NCBI GenBank assembly: GCA_036346405.1
Contig: CM070562.1
Span: 64,694,195-64,758,194, forward strand
DNA from: Phyllostachys edulis
Lineage: Eukaryota; Streptophyta; Magnoliopsida; Poales; Poaceae
DNA length: 64,000 nucleotides
Direction of reading: 5' to 3'
Position numbers and translations under genes: made by a program. This document shows positions 21,297 through 31,854 of the stretch, piece by piece. Below the pieces are notes generated by a model. The model worked only from the letters and a program-made list of their open reading frames with translations. It was not told the DNA's origin and ran no database searches. How positions within the stretch are numbered: the first letter of the stretch is position 1; the number at the start of each line of letters is the position of its first letter.

Positions 21297-22019
21297 ATGC
21301 TTCGGGCTTGTGCCCTGGAAAGGCAAGCTAGTTGGGACCGAATGTTTCCATATGTTGAATTCTCCTATAATAACAGCTATCATGCAAGCCTCCAAATGTC
21401 TCTATTTGAAGCTCTTTATGGAAGAAAGTGTAGAACTCCTTTATACTGGACTGAAACCGGTGAAGGACAAGTTCTGGGACCAGATCTTTTGAAAGAAGCT
21501 GAAGACCAAGTAAAGTCAATAAGAGAAAAGTTGAAGACTGCTCAAGCAAGGCACAAGAGCTATGCAGACAATAGGCGCCGAGATCTATCTTTCGTCCCTG
21601 GAGATCAAGTGTACCTCAAAGTGTCACCTCTTAAAGGAATGCAGCGGTTTAGAGTCAGTGGGAAGCTAGCTCCAAGGTTCATTGGACCTTTCCCAATCCT
21701 TGCCCGAAGGGATGAAGTGGCCTACAAGTTAGACCTCCCTCCTCAGCTTGCTGGAGTGCATGATGTATTTTATGTGTCACAATTGAAGAAGTGTTTGAGA
21801 GTGCCAGAGGAGCAAATGCCGCTAGAAGCTGTGGACCTCCAAGAAGACCTCACTTACAAAGAGCAACCGATCAAGATCTTGGACGTGTCAGAAAGAGTCA
21901 CAAGGACCAAGACCATCAAGCTTTGCAAGGTGCAATGGAGCAACCACACTGCAGCAGAAGCGACTTGGGAGCGTGAAGAGGACCTCAAGAAGGAGTTTCC
22001 TCACCTATTCTCTAGCTAA
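21297..22019 (+). pseudogene. Gypsy-A integrase C-terminus and chromodomain-like region
   Basis: A clean 240-residue frame: PYVEFSYNNSYHASL, EALYGRKCRTPLYW, GDQVYLKVSPLKGMQRF, GKLAPRFIGPFPI and HDVFYVSQLKKCL. It then ends in a chromodomain-like segment, KLCKVQWSNHTAAEATWERE, stopping at FPHLFSS. In chromoviruses this tail directs integration to chromatin. This is among the better preserved coding stretches in the window, but it lacks its upstream partner domains. Confidence 0.85.
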
Positions 22020-22045
22020 CCTGAATCTCGGGGTCGAGATTCCCT

Positions 22046-22060
22046 TAAGGGGTGAAGGTT
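22046..22060 (+). promoter_or_regulatory. Gypsy-A polypurine tract
   Basis: TAAGGGGTGAAGGTT directly precedes the LTR start TGTAACGTCCCG. This is the plus-strand primer site. Confidence 0.65.
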
Positions 22061-23177
22061 TGTAACGTCCCGTTTATTCTAGAGTTCTTGCCAGCTTTCA
22101 AAATCAAAAGGAACCATTTGGTTTAATTGCCGGTTCAAGCTTAACTTGGTATTTTGGAAGTTGGAGAGTTTAACTTGACCTAACAGAACCTGAACTAAGT
22201 CCCTTGTTTGTGTTCTCTGTTGGTTGGGGCTTCTTGTTGTTCTTTGGTGTTCCTTGGTTTGGTTTTCCTCCTAAGCTTCTATGTGTGCCTCTTGGTTTAA
22301 CCACCCTTCAAACCTCCTTTGTTGGTTTGAATCTCTTTGAGATTGAAACCTCACTCTCCGTTTAAATCTCATCCTTTGTTTAGACCTCCCCTTGTCTTGG
22401 ACCTCTTGCTGAGGATCAAGCTCGGGTTTGTGTTTCAAAACCCCTTTGGTTTCTCAAAGCCGAGTTTGGCCTTGTTTTCCTTCCTCTGGACCTCCCTCGA
22501 GGGTGGTTCAGTTCGGGTTGTGGTATTACCACCATTTCTCTAGCAGTTGCACCGTTCGTTTGAGTTGCGACGCTCTACCTTGGTTTTTACCGTCTCCGTT
22601 TCGGTACTTCCGACCTCCTCTGAGCCTTTTGGACCTCCTTTGCCCGTTGGACCTCCTCAGAGTCCAAAGAACCTCCCTTGACTCCTTGAGGACCTCCTTT
22701 GTGTCCTTGCGGACCTACCGCTGTGGTTTTGCGGTCGTACCGCTAGGGTTTATTTTTCCCCGCGTCAGGACCATTGACGCTTTTGGACGGCCCGATTTTG
22801 AAGGTGCGTTCGGACGGTCCGAACGTTCCACCCCTTAAGAGCCACCTGATCTGTATCAGACGGCTCTAATCCGTTGTGACCTTCGCTCGGTCCGAACGGC
22901 CCCTTTTGCTTGGCCCGTTCGATCTTGATCTAACGGCTCTAGCTTTTTCCGCGTATCCTTGTTCCCGCGGACCTCTCCTTTGCTTTGATCCTGACCGTGG
23001 GGATCTCATTTGAGAGATCTAACCCTCAGGACCTCTTTGTGACCTTAGGACCTCGCTATACTCCTTTGAACCTCTCCGTGTCCTTAGGACTTCCCTGTGT
23101 CGGACCTCTGGTTAAGCTTGGCGGGACCTCTGGCTCGAGCATGGTCTTAGTCACATAAAAACCCTTGATTAGATCGT

Positions 23178-23350
23178 AGTAGGACCTCCTCTTGGAGATC
23201 TAACAGTGGGACCTCCTTGCCCTTTTGATCGTCGTAGGACCTCCTCTTGGAGATCTAACCGTCATGACCTCATTGCCCTTTTGATCTGACCGTAGGACCT
23301 CCCTCTTGGAGATCTAACCGTCAGGACCTCCCCCTTGCCCTTGATCTTAA
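23178..23350 (+). repeat. Three tandem copies of a 57-bp unit in the Gypsy-A LTR
   Basis: Units start at 23178, 23234 and 23292, each with GTAGGACCTCC..CTTGGAGATCTAAC followed by a second GACCTC and TTGCCCTTTTGATC. Confidence 0.75.
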
Positions 23351-23995
23351 CTGTTTAGGACTTCCATCCGAGAATCTAAGCCGTTAAGACCTCTCCTTGG
23401 TTTGTCTCAGCCGTCAAGGCGCTTCCTAGCTTGCGGTTGTACCGCACCTTAAACCCAGAACTACCGTTGTCTGATCATACCTCTTCTTGAATGCGGTATT
23501 ACCGCCGCTGGCGATATCGTGTCCCTCTTTCGAACTTCTTCGAGTCTCTGGACCTCTTGTCCAGGACCTCCTCTTAGTGTCCTTGGATCTCCTATCCGGG
23601 ACCTCCTAGTGTCTTTGGACCTCTCGTCCAGAGCCTCCTCCTTGAGTCTTTGGACCCCTTGTCCAAGACCTCCTAGTGCCTTTGGACCTCCTGTCCACAG
23701 GACCTCTCCAGCGGTCTTTGTGCAAAGCCAATTTGTGTGGTGAGAACCACCTCCTTGACGGGTCGTGCACCTCTTTGACTGGCCCCACTTGCCTGCTGCG
23801 CTCACCACATGTTGTTCCTGCTGCCTTGAAACTTTGGGCGCATTTAATGCATGTCGGATCACATTAAATGCAGTCACTTCTTGGGTGCTTTGTTTATTTC
23901 TTTTTAGGACATGCCCTGTCCTAGCCTTGACCAGGCCACCTCCGATCATTGACACGTTTTTGAGGAGCCCTCTCTGTGCCTTTGCCAACCCTGGC

Positions 23996-24003
23996 TATAA
24001 ATA
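23996..24003 (+). promoter_or_regulatory. TATA box of the Gypsy-A LTR
   Basis: TATAAATA in GGCTATAAATAGCC context; the likely LTR promoter core. Confidence 0.6.
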
Positions 24004-26321
24004 GCCTAGGCAACCCCTCCTTTGTCACATTTGGCTCATTTCTAACTCCTTTGCCTGGGTTTCTCTGTGCTCAAGTCCTCCCCAGGAGCTCTCCAAGCTG
24101 AGCTGTGCTCCCAGTTTATTGGCTTCTTTTGGTTGAAGTTTTGTTTAGGTTCTTTTGAGTCTTTTAGAAGTTCTTTTGACTAAGAGTAGTTTTGCTTATT
24201 TGGTTCTTTGCGATCGTGTAGATCCCGAGCTTGAGGAGTATTTGGACCCAGCAGTTTCAACTGAAGGACCAGCACTGCTTGACGAAGGCAAATCACAGCC
24301 CTTGATCGTGTTGAGCCTAGTCTTTTAAATATATCTTGTTTTACTTTATCTTGCACGGCTAATTTTATATGAAAATGTTTGGGCAGTAGCTACTCTTCCT
24401 TACTTGATATTATGCCTTTTGGACTTGTTGCTGGACATGTTGACATGCTCCCTTTGGAAACTCTAGATTGGGTATTTTAGTTGGTGTCACTTGATATTGC
24501 CAACATGGGACTGTAAGTTTATGCTTAGCCTTGCTTTAGATCCGTGAGTTTCGAGAATCATGCTCCATTAATTAATAATCTTGATTAATGATCTATGGAA
24601 CCTGTGGTCGGTGCCACTGTTAAGCAACTATGGCAGGATGCCGTATGTTGTGTTGACTGTGGTGCAAGGCCACTTTGTTTAAAGACTTGTTTGCCAAGGC
24701 TGGGTGGTCTTTTGGCAGGGTTAATCACCAAATTGGTTTTGCTTGGGCAAGAAAGAAGGGAGTGAGAAGTGGGTGCTTTGCACATGGGGTGTGGAAGTCT
24801 TGCCTGGGCACAATTAAGGACTTAACTTTGTGTCTATGGATCTGGGTAATCCGTGCAACCACAACGTCATTTTATGGGGATGGCCTGGGCCGAATAATTT
24901 AGCAATGAGATGGCTTGGTGCTGCTGTGGTTGAGCAAGTTTTATTGCAATGGAGCAAGAGGGGGCACGAATCCGGTGGCTTTGCAACCCACCCGGAAGCG
25001 AAACCTTAGCGGGCAGCTCCGAGTCAAATCAAAGCTTTATAAAGGCCTTGTCACACTCTCTAGACTGCTCACCTTCGGAAGTGAGCAAGGGTCTTTCCGG
25101 AACCCGTCCCGTTAGAGAGATCATGGATTGTGGGTAAAGTTGTACACCTCTGCAGAGCGTAAAATCTATTCGAATAGCCAAGTCATTGGTTATGGACATC
25201 TCCCGGAGAAGTGGTGCAAGGGGTAGCTTTTGAGAAATTTGTGTTCCCTAGGCACTTCTGCGAGAGTCCGTGGCCTTACCTCGAAGAGACCTTGGCCGGC
25301 TTTAGAGGGGTCATGGCTGGCTTGAGATGTGGTCCAAGGGATGGGTTCGAGCTCTAGAGTTGGTGCTCTAGAGGTCTTGGGAGAGTCTCCCGTGGGTGCA
25401 ACAGACCTCCCCAAGTGGTTTGGATGTGAGTTGGTGCTCACTCCCTTCTTTTCAAACAAAAGTATGTATGTAATATTGTTTTAACTTGTTGCCTTACAAT
25501 CTATTACGTTATTTATTGTCAAATATTGCTTTGTGCAACTAACCATATAGCTCTCCATTGGTAAGCCATTGCATGAATATTAATTGCATAATGTTTCCCT
25601 GTGATTTGCTAAGTACATTCAAAAGTACTCATGGCTTCAAGCCCTGTGTCAAAGCAGTGTATGAAGATGACCAAGTGCAAGGAAGCTTAGACCTCTTTGA
25701 AGAGGAATTCTTTGATGATCTCGCTGCCTAGGACGTCCTCCACTCGACAGCCTGTGGGCTTGCCGGTTGGCGTCTTTACGTTTTGGTGTTTTTGGTTGCC
25801 AGGTTCTTTTGTTGCGGTTTGTAAGCCCTAGTGGCAAACCCTCTGTAAACAAGCTTGGACCATAAGGTCTTGTTTAATACTAAGTTTAATTTTTCTGCTT
25901 CATCTTTTGTCTTGATCGTGTGGTTGTGATTATACCGAAGTGATTCTGTGCGAGTTAGCAACTGGTATCCTGGGACTAGCTCGGTGTGCACAGGGCCAAG
26001 ACCCCTAGGAGGTCTTTGGATCTCCTAGGAGGTCCTGGCGGACCTCCTCTCGGATCTGTTGAGCGGTCCTTCCGGACCACGGTACTACCGGACACTCCGG
26101 GCAGTCTTTCCAGACCTTCCTGAGCTTCTGGCAGTGCTTGCTCAGCTTAGCCAGCGGTACTACCGCTCCTACGTGCGGTAGTACCGGTTGTGGTGGGGTG
26201 CTATCGCTGCCCTTGTCACGGTAGGGCGAGTGCGAGACTACATGACTCCTCTTGCGGTAGTACCGGCTAAAAAAAATGGTCCTCCTGGACTCCCCGCTTA
26301 ACCTGAGAAGAGGTCGTCACA

Positions 26322-27029
26322 AGTTGGTTAATTCTACTGCTGGTTATGAAATATTAAGTTTTATAGATGCATATTCTGGCTACCATCAGATTAATATGTG
26401 TCTAGAAGATAAAAAAAAGACCGTATTTATTACTCCATTTGGAACATTTTGTTAAGTCAAAATGCCATTTGGCCTAAAAAATCTGGCGATTCTTTTCAAC
26501 TCTTGATGCAATCGACTTTTTCACCTCAACTAGACCGAAAATTGGAAGCCTATGTTGACGATCTAGTCGTAAAAAGTATCAAGCGGCTTAATCATGTTTC
26601 AGACTTGCAGGAGATATTCGGCAACCTCAGCAAACACCGCCTGAAACTCAATCCTAAGAAGTGTGTGTTTGAAGTCTCTTCGGGAAAATTACTTGGATTC
26701 CTGGTCTCTGTATGAGGAATCGAAGCAAATCTCGAAAAGATAAATGCCATTCTGCAAATGCGCCCTCCAACCACGAAGAAAGAAGTCCAGAAAATCACAG
26801 GATGCATGGCGGCTTTAAGTTGTTTCATCGCACGACTGTGAGAAAAAGGACTACCTTTCTTCAAACTTCTAAGGAAGCACGAGGGTTTCGAGTGGTCGAA
26901 AGAGGCAAACGCTGCCTTTGAGGATGTCAAGAGATATCTTACGAGTGCTCCTGTTTTGGTTTCTCCGAAACCAGAAGAGACGCTCTTAATTTATCTAGCT
27001 ACCACGCCCGCGAGCGATGAAACGCGATC
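26322..27029 (+). pseudogene. Tat-2 reverse transcriptase, catalytic part
   Basis: Resumes with LVNSTAGYEILSFIDAYSGYHQI (first catalytic Asp), then TVFITPFGTF and a frame change to MPFGLKN. The polymerase site AYVDDLVVKS is intact at about 26550. LKLNPKKCVFEVSSGKLLGFLVS follows, then the frame changes again near 26715. Dead by frameshifts, but all RT landmarks after the Gypsy-A junction are present. Confidence 0.85.
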
Positions 27030-27960
27030 TTGGTCGTAGAGCGTGAAAACGTTCAACAACCAGTTTACTACGTAAGTGAAGTTTTGCACGGGCCTAAGGA
27101 GCGTTACCCTCAGGTCCAAAAACTTCTCTATGCCCTCCTCATGTCTTTGAGAAAACTGTGGCATTATTTTCAGGCGCACAAGATAATTGCGCCGTTTGAG
27201 TTTCCCTTGGGAGTGATCCTCCAGAATAGGGAAGCAACGGGACACATGTCAAAATGGTCAGTAGAACTTGGGGAGTTCGACCTCCATTTCGTGTCCCGAA
27301 CGGCTATTAAATCCCAGATCTTGGCAGATTTTGTCGTCGAATTAACAAATCCTGAACCTATTCAGGATCCCTAGTACGATGCCCACGACCAATGGATGAT
27401 GTACTTTGACGGGTCACTTATTTTAAGTGGCTCGAGGGATGGGGTGATCCTGAAATCTCCTAACAGAGAGACCTTAAAGTATGCCATTCAATTAAACTTT
27501 CAGGCCACTAACAACGTGGCAGAATATGAATGTTTGCTGGCTGGCATACGAGCTGCGAAAGCGTTCACTATTCAACGACTACTCCTGAGATAAGACTCTC
27601 AACTAGTCATGAATCAGGTCGGAAAAGAGTACCAGTGCTCTAATCCAACCGTGTCTCGGTACTTATCAGAGGTTCAAAAGCTTGAAAAGCATTTTTTTAG
27701 TTTCGAGGTACAATTCATCCCTCGAAAGGATAATTTCCTCGTAGACCAGCTTGCTTGAATAGCTTCTTTCCGATCACAAGTACCAAAAGGAGTCTTCCTG
27801 GAACAGCTCCAGAAGCCGTCTCTGGTTGAAACACCAGAGACACCTCCCATCGAGATAGCCTCTCTAGAATATGAGGATACCTGGATGAATCACATCTATG
27901 AGTATCTTTAGACGGGTTCCATACCCGACGATGATCTCGAGGCGGATCGCTTATCCCAAA
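27030..27960 (+). pseudogene. Tat-2 RNase H region
   Basis: 27030-27374 reads QQPVYYVSEVLHGPKERYPQVQKLLYALLMSLRKLWHYFQAHKI, the connection/RNase H segment. 27396-27593 (MMYFDGSLILSGS, NNVAEYECLLAGIRAA) is the second, archaeal-type RNase H domain that marks the Tat lineage, with catalytic Asp and Glu visible. A stop follows at 27591-27593. Confidence 0.8.
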
Positions 27961-27968
27961 AGGCCAAA

Positions 27969-28660
27969 ATGTATACTTTGGTCGAAGGAGTCCTCTATAA
28001 ACGAGGCACTAAAGGGGTACTCATGCGATGCATATCGCAGAGAGAAGGACTAACCCTCCTTCACGACATACACAGGGGCATCTATAGAACTCATGCTTCC
28101 TACAGAACATTGGTCGGAAAAGCCTTTCGACAAGAATTTTACTGGCCAACAGCTCTCTACGATGCCAAAGAGTTGGTTAAGAAATGTGTACAATACCAGT
28201 TTCATAGCAGGCAAATACACCAACCGGCTCAGGCATTGCAAACAATTCCTCTATCTTGGCATTTTGCGACCTAGGGTCTTGATATCCTAGGACCGTTCCC
28301 AAAATCTCCAGGAGGCTTCGAGTTCCTTTTTGTGGCTATTGATACGTTCACAAGGTGGATCGAAGCCGAACCTGTGACTGAGATAACAATGGAAGCAGCA
28401 AAACGGTTCATGATGAGAAGCGTGATCACTCGGTTTGGGGTTTCAAGTCGAATAATCACAGATAATGGTAAAATATTTTCGAGCACAAAATTCCAAGAAT
28501 TTTATGACGAATTGGATACCAAGTTATGTTACGCCTCTGTTGTCCATCCCCAAAGCAATGGGGCAGTCGAAAGAGCGAATGGCCAAATAATGCAGGGAAT
28601 CAAAACCCGAGTCTTCGACCAGCTTGTCAAGCGCTCGGGGGCTTAGGTACAAAATTACCC
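27969..28660 (+). pseudogene. Tat-2 integrase N-terminal domain and core
   Basis: 27969-28274 carries the zinc-binding domain (HDIHRGIYRTHASYRTL; CVQYQFH, where the usual CxxC is changed to CVQY, so zinc binding is probably lost). After a stop the core continues at 28271-28646: LDILGPFPKSPGGFEFLFVAIDTFTRWIEAEPV, SRIITDNGKIFSSTKF and QSNGAVERANGQIMQGI, giving the D, D and E positions. A stop follows SGA at 28646. Confidence 0.85.
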
Positions 28661-28740
28661 TCGAGATTATGGGCGGTTAAATGATCGCTAGTCGAGACTC
28701 ACAGTGAAACTCCTTTTTCCTAGTTTTCGGTGCCGAAGCT

Positions 28741-29118
28741 ATGCTTCCACCAGAACTAAAGATCAGGTCAACAAGGGTCAAAACTCTCAGCGAGTCAATC
28801 CAAGAACAGCTTCGAACAGATGACACTAACCTACTTGAAGAGAAGAGAAATCAAGCCTTAATCCGTTCAGCAGTCTACCAACAAGCCCTGTGCAAATACT
28901 ACGATCGTAAGGTCCAACCTCGCAGTTTTGCTATAGGTGACTTGGTATTGAGAAAAATTCAATCCCAGTCTAATCGGAACAAGCTTTCCCCCAAGTGGGA
29001 AGGTCCTTACACTGTGGTCGAATTTATGCGACCAGGTTCGGTATCACTAGCAATGGAAGACGACAGAATTCTCTCAAATTCTTGGAACATCGACCAGTTA
29101 CGCAAATTTTATGTGTAA
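28741..29118 (+). pseudogene. Tat-2 integrase C-terminal domain
   Basis: A 125-residue frame with PPELKIRSTRV, YYDRKVQPRSFAIGDLVLRK and KLSPKWEGPYTVVEFMRPGSVSL, typical of the end of Tat pol, closing at LRKFYV. No chromodomain, as expected for Tat. Confidence 0.85.
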
Positions 29119-29206
29119 ATCGACCAACCCTACAATAAAGTATCAGGTTCTTTCTATCTTTGTTGTCTTATTTTGAGTAGCGCTTCGATAATTTTTCAAT
29201 CATTAC

Positions 29207-29232
29207 CTGGTCGTAAGTTCTTCTACGACCAG
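29207..29232 (+). repeat. Single hairpin of the Tat LTR family in the spacer
   Basis: CTGGTCGTA and TACGACCAG arms (9 bp) with an 8-nt loop, the same design as in the LTR array at 16530-16698. Confidence 0.85.
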
Positions 29233-29250
29233 TACCCAAATTTCCTTTAC

Positions 29251-29820
29251 ACTGGTCGAAAGGATGGTGGCATCACCTAGTCGAAGCCTTTCCTTTCTAC
29301 ACGTGATTCAGCCCACTAGAAGGAACTTCCTAGTGTCGACTCGTTCCTCCTTTTTGCTGCCAATACAAAGTGCTTGGGTTCAACTCACATGGTCGAAATA
29401 TTTTCAAGCCAACTCTTAGTATCTTAGATTATTTTTTCATTCATTTTTGAAAAATAAACTAAGCAGAGTACACTATTCCAATTTGCTTGACTAATTTCGG
29501 TAAACTTGTTTTGTTTCAACTGGTCGGAGGAAGAGACAACACCTAGTCGAAGACTTTCCTCTTTACACGTGGTCTTGCCCACTAGAAGGAACTTCCTAGC
29601 GTCGTCATGTTTCCAACTCTTACTACCAGAGCGAACCTACCGAGTGCACTGGAATGAGTTGAACGAATTTTTAAGGTACTCTAGATGTTTATTTAATTCA
29701 AGTTGACCGTTCTTGGTTTGATTAAACTGGTCGGATAAGGTAACATCACCTAGTCGAAGTCTTTCCTTTCTGTACGTGGTCCTGCCCACTAGAAGGAACT
29801 TCCTAGTGTCGACTCGTTCC
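29251..29820 (+). repeat. Three dispersed copies of a 95-bp repeat
   Basis: Copies lie at 29251-29347, 29519-29613 and 29726-29820. Each has ACTGGTCG..., CACCTAGTCGAAG.CTTTCCT, TACACGTG-like sequence, then the imperfect inverted repeat CACTAGAAGGAACTTCCTAGTG (last G changed to C in copy 2) and TCG...TTCC. Spacing is 268 and 207 bp. Confidence 0.85.
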
Positions 29821-30203
29821 TACACTTTCGACCAGTGCGAGACATTCGAGATCGAAAAACTACAAGTTAGATAAACCTCTCTTTTTAAAAAGACTCATTT
29901 TACACTATTTGCTTGGTTTATCTAAATAAACCAAGCAAATAGTCGGGGGCTAGGATAAAGTTATTAATATGACTTTAATTATTAGTCTTAATCTCTTTTT
30001 CCATTCATTATCTTATGAGTTACTAACTACTCGACAAGATGATTTGCAGGAAGAAGAAAGGATTATATATATCAACAACAAAAAACTTGTCTTTACAGGA
30101 TTCAAGTACAGACTACTCTAACGAAGGAGATCCTATTTGCATCTTCTCCGTGACCTCCTCACCGATCGATCAGATTTCCTTCATCAATCGCCCGCGCTTC
30201 GCT

Positions 30204-30447
30204 TCAGAGCGATAAGTAAATCTTTGATGGGTTCTGATTAAGGCTAGGGTCATGAGCTTTAAGTTTTGCCAAAACAAAACTTATTCCCTCTTTGACCGCT
30301 TCCTTTATCGAATCAGCTTGGTTCGTCTTCAGAGTGGTCACCAACTCTTGCAAAATTCCGACTTGATCACCAATGGCACTCGAGTGGGCAATCATCGTGT
30401 CTTCACGAGGAGTGATCCCCTCAGCATAAAGCCCACCGAGTACTTTT
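30204..30447 (-). pseudogene. Tat-2 antisense ORF, C-terminal piece
   Basis: The minus strand encodes VGILQELVTTLKTNQADSIKEAVKEGISFVLAKLKAHDPS, homologous to the end of the Tat-1 antisense ORF. It is cut at about 30447 by the SIRE-1 LTR and resumes, after missing sequence, at 40994. Confidence 0.7.
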
Positions 30448-31854
30448 GATCTACATGATGAAACTTGACCAAACTTGAGACACACCTTCCTAAAGATATC
30501 AGGAACCTATTGCAAGCAACAATCATCCAGATCTATGCCAAAGTCCTGACCTTTTTCCATTTGAACGAAGGTGGTTTGAAAACCGGGCAAAAACGAAAAC
30601 GAGATCTAGAAACTTGCTTGTGGTTGAATGATGATCTAGATGATCCTAGATAGGTTCCCACATGTCACAGCAAGTAAGATCAAGAGAAGAAACCAAGCAA
30701 AAACTCGTGGATCAAAGGATGACTCAAAATGACCAAATAGAGATGAAGAACACAAGAAAACTCATCTTTGAGAAATTAAGCATAGATTGATTTGAGATTG
30801 AGAGGGTTTATAGCCACTCCATCCATGGAGGACAAGAGCTCAATCCATGAGTACTCACTCAACTCATCTCTCTAAAACCCTAAGCCTCTCCTTTCCTCTC
30901 TAAGCCCTAAGACAAATTAGGGTTTTGCAAATGAAGTGCTTGGGGGCTGCTTGATAGCACCCCCTCCTATTTATAGAGAAGCCTAGCTTCTAGAAGAGTT
31001 AACCCTAATGGGCTCCCGTTAAGGCCCAACACAAACAGGTCACACACGCACGCATTTTAAAGCGTCGTCTTCATCTTCTCTTGACCTAAACCACTTCTTC
31101 ATGCGTCCTCTCGCGCCGTGGTTTAGCCAAAAGGGTGACCAAGGCAGTATTTGGTAAAATTACCAAAATACCCCTTCTCGGTCCTTCTCCGAAGATCGAG
31201 TCCAATCTTGGTGAAGCAATCGCCTGCTTTGCCACGTATACGTAGATCAACGGCTCTCATCATGTCGACAAGTCTCTCCCGTCCGGCTCTCGCCGAAGCC
31301 ACCATGGCACTTGCACCGACCTCCGCGCCGCTTGATCCAACCAGTCGCACCGAACTACCCGTTCGGTCACCTTTGTCCAATTTGCGTCATGCTTGAATCC
31401 ATTGACCTCACTCGGCATCCTTGATCGTTCTGGACCTCAGCTCTCCAAGCTTAGTCCCGATCATCCTCGCCGTTGGCCGTCGTTGACCTCCAAGCGTCCT
31501 GTACATCAATAGACAAAGAAATCGATTCTGGGAACAAGATCTTCACAACTTAACCCACGTTAGCGAAAACATGCATCATGCAACACATATGCACAGAAGC
31601 CCATGCCTTTAACCTAACCCTAAGCCAAATTTCCAAAATGGCCGATGATTAGCACAAGTCCGGCCAGATCATTGATTCATCGGCGGCCGAGACCGAACCA
31701 GGCCGGTCTGATCGTTCTCAACACGCCGGTCTGACCGCTCCTGTTCTGGCAGCTTTAAAACTTCGTCGAAAACGCTTGATTTGACAAACCATCAAAGCCA
31801 TTGCCAATTGTATCATTATCCTAAGATCATGCACATATCCCTATGATATCCACA
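30448..31854 (-). repeat. SIRE-1 3' LTR, outer end deleted
   Basis: Matches the right LTR from about 39593 to 40993 almost base for base, but begins inside it at CTTTTGATCTACA. The first ~323 bp (plus-strand left end) are gone. Its inner end is GATATCCACA at 31854, next to the polypurine tract. A minus-strand TATA (CTATAAATAGGAGG) lies at about 30965-30978. Confidence 0.85.

Larger units (their letters stand above)
20571..26321 (+). mobile_element. Gypsy-A: 5'-truncated chromovirus inserted in Tat-2 RT
   Basis: Contains integrase, a chromodomain-like C-terminus, a polypurine tract and a complete 3' LTR of about 4.26 kb. The 5' LTR, gag, protease, RT and RNase H are absent. The protein wording is Tekay/Del-like. 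The flanks show no target duplication, consistent with a deletion that removed its 5' half and a bit of Tat-2. Confidence 0.8.
22061..26321 (+). repeat. Gypsy-A 3' LTR (about 4.26 kb)
   Basis: Starts TGTAACGTCCCG after the polypurine tract and ends GGTCGTCACA before Tat-2 RT resumes. It holds a strong TATAAATA at 23996, and between about 22385 and 23720 a field of roughly 15 GACCTCC heptamers plus a similar number of GACCTC variants. Frames on either strand (such as 23461-23988 minus) carry no known domain. The LTR at 55389-60264 is a diverged relative with the same heptamers. Confidence 0.75.
29119..30203 (+). other. Tat-2 spacer between pol and antisense ORF
   Basis: Non-coding on both strands as far as I can see. 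It holds one hairpin of the LTR family (29207-29232), three copies of a 95-bp repeat, and the polypurine-like GTCGGGGGCTAGG at about 29942. Confidence 0.65.

Noticed and set aside
23461..23988. 175-residue minus-strand ORF
   Set aside because: It arises from the GACCTCC repeat field inside an LTR and has no motif or conserved counterpart in the related LTR.
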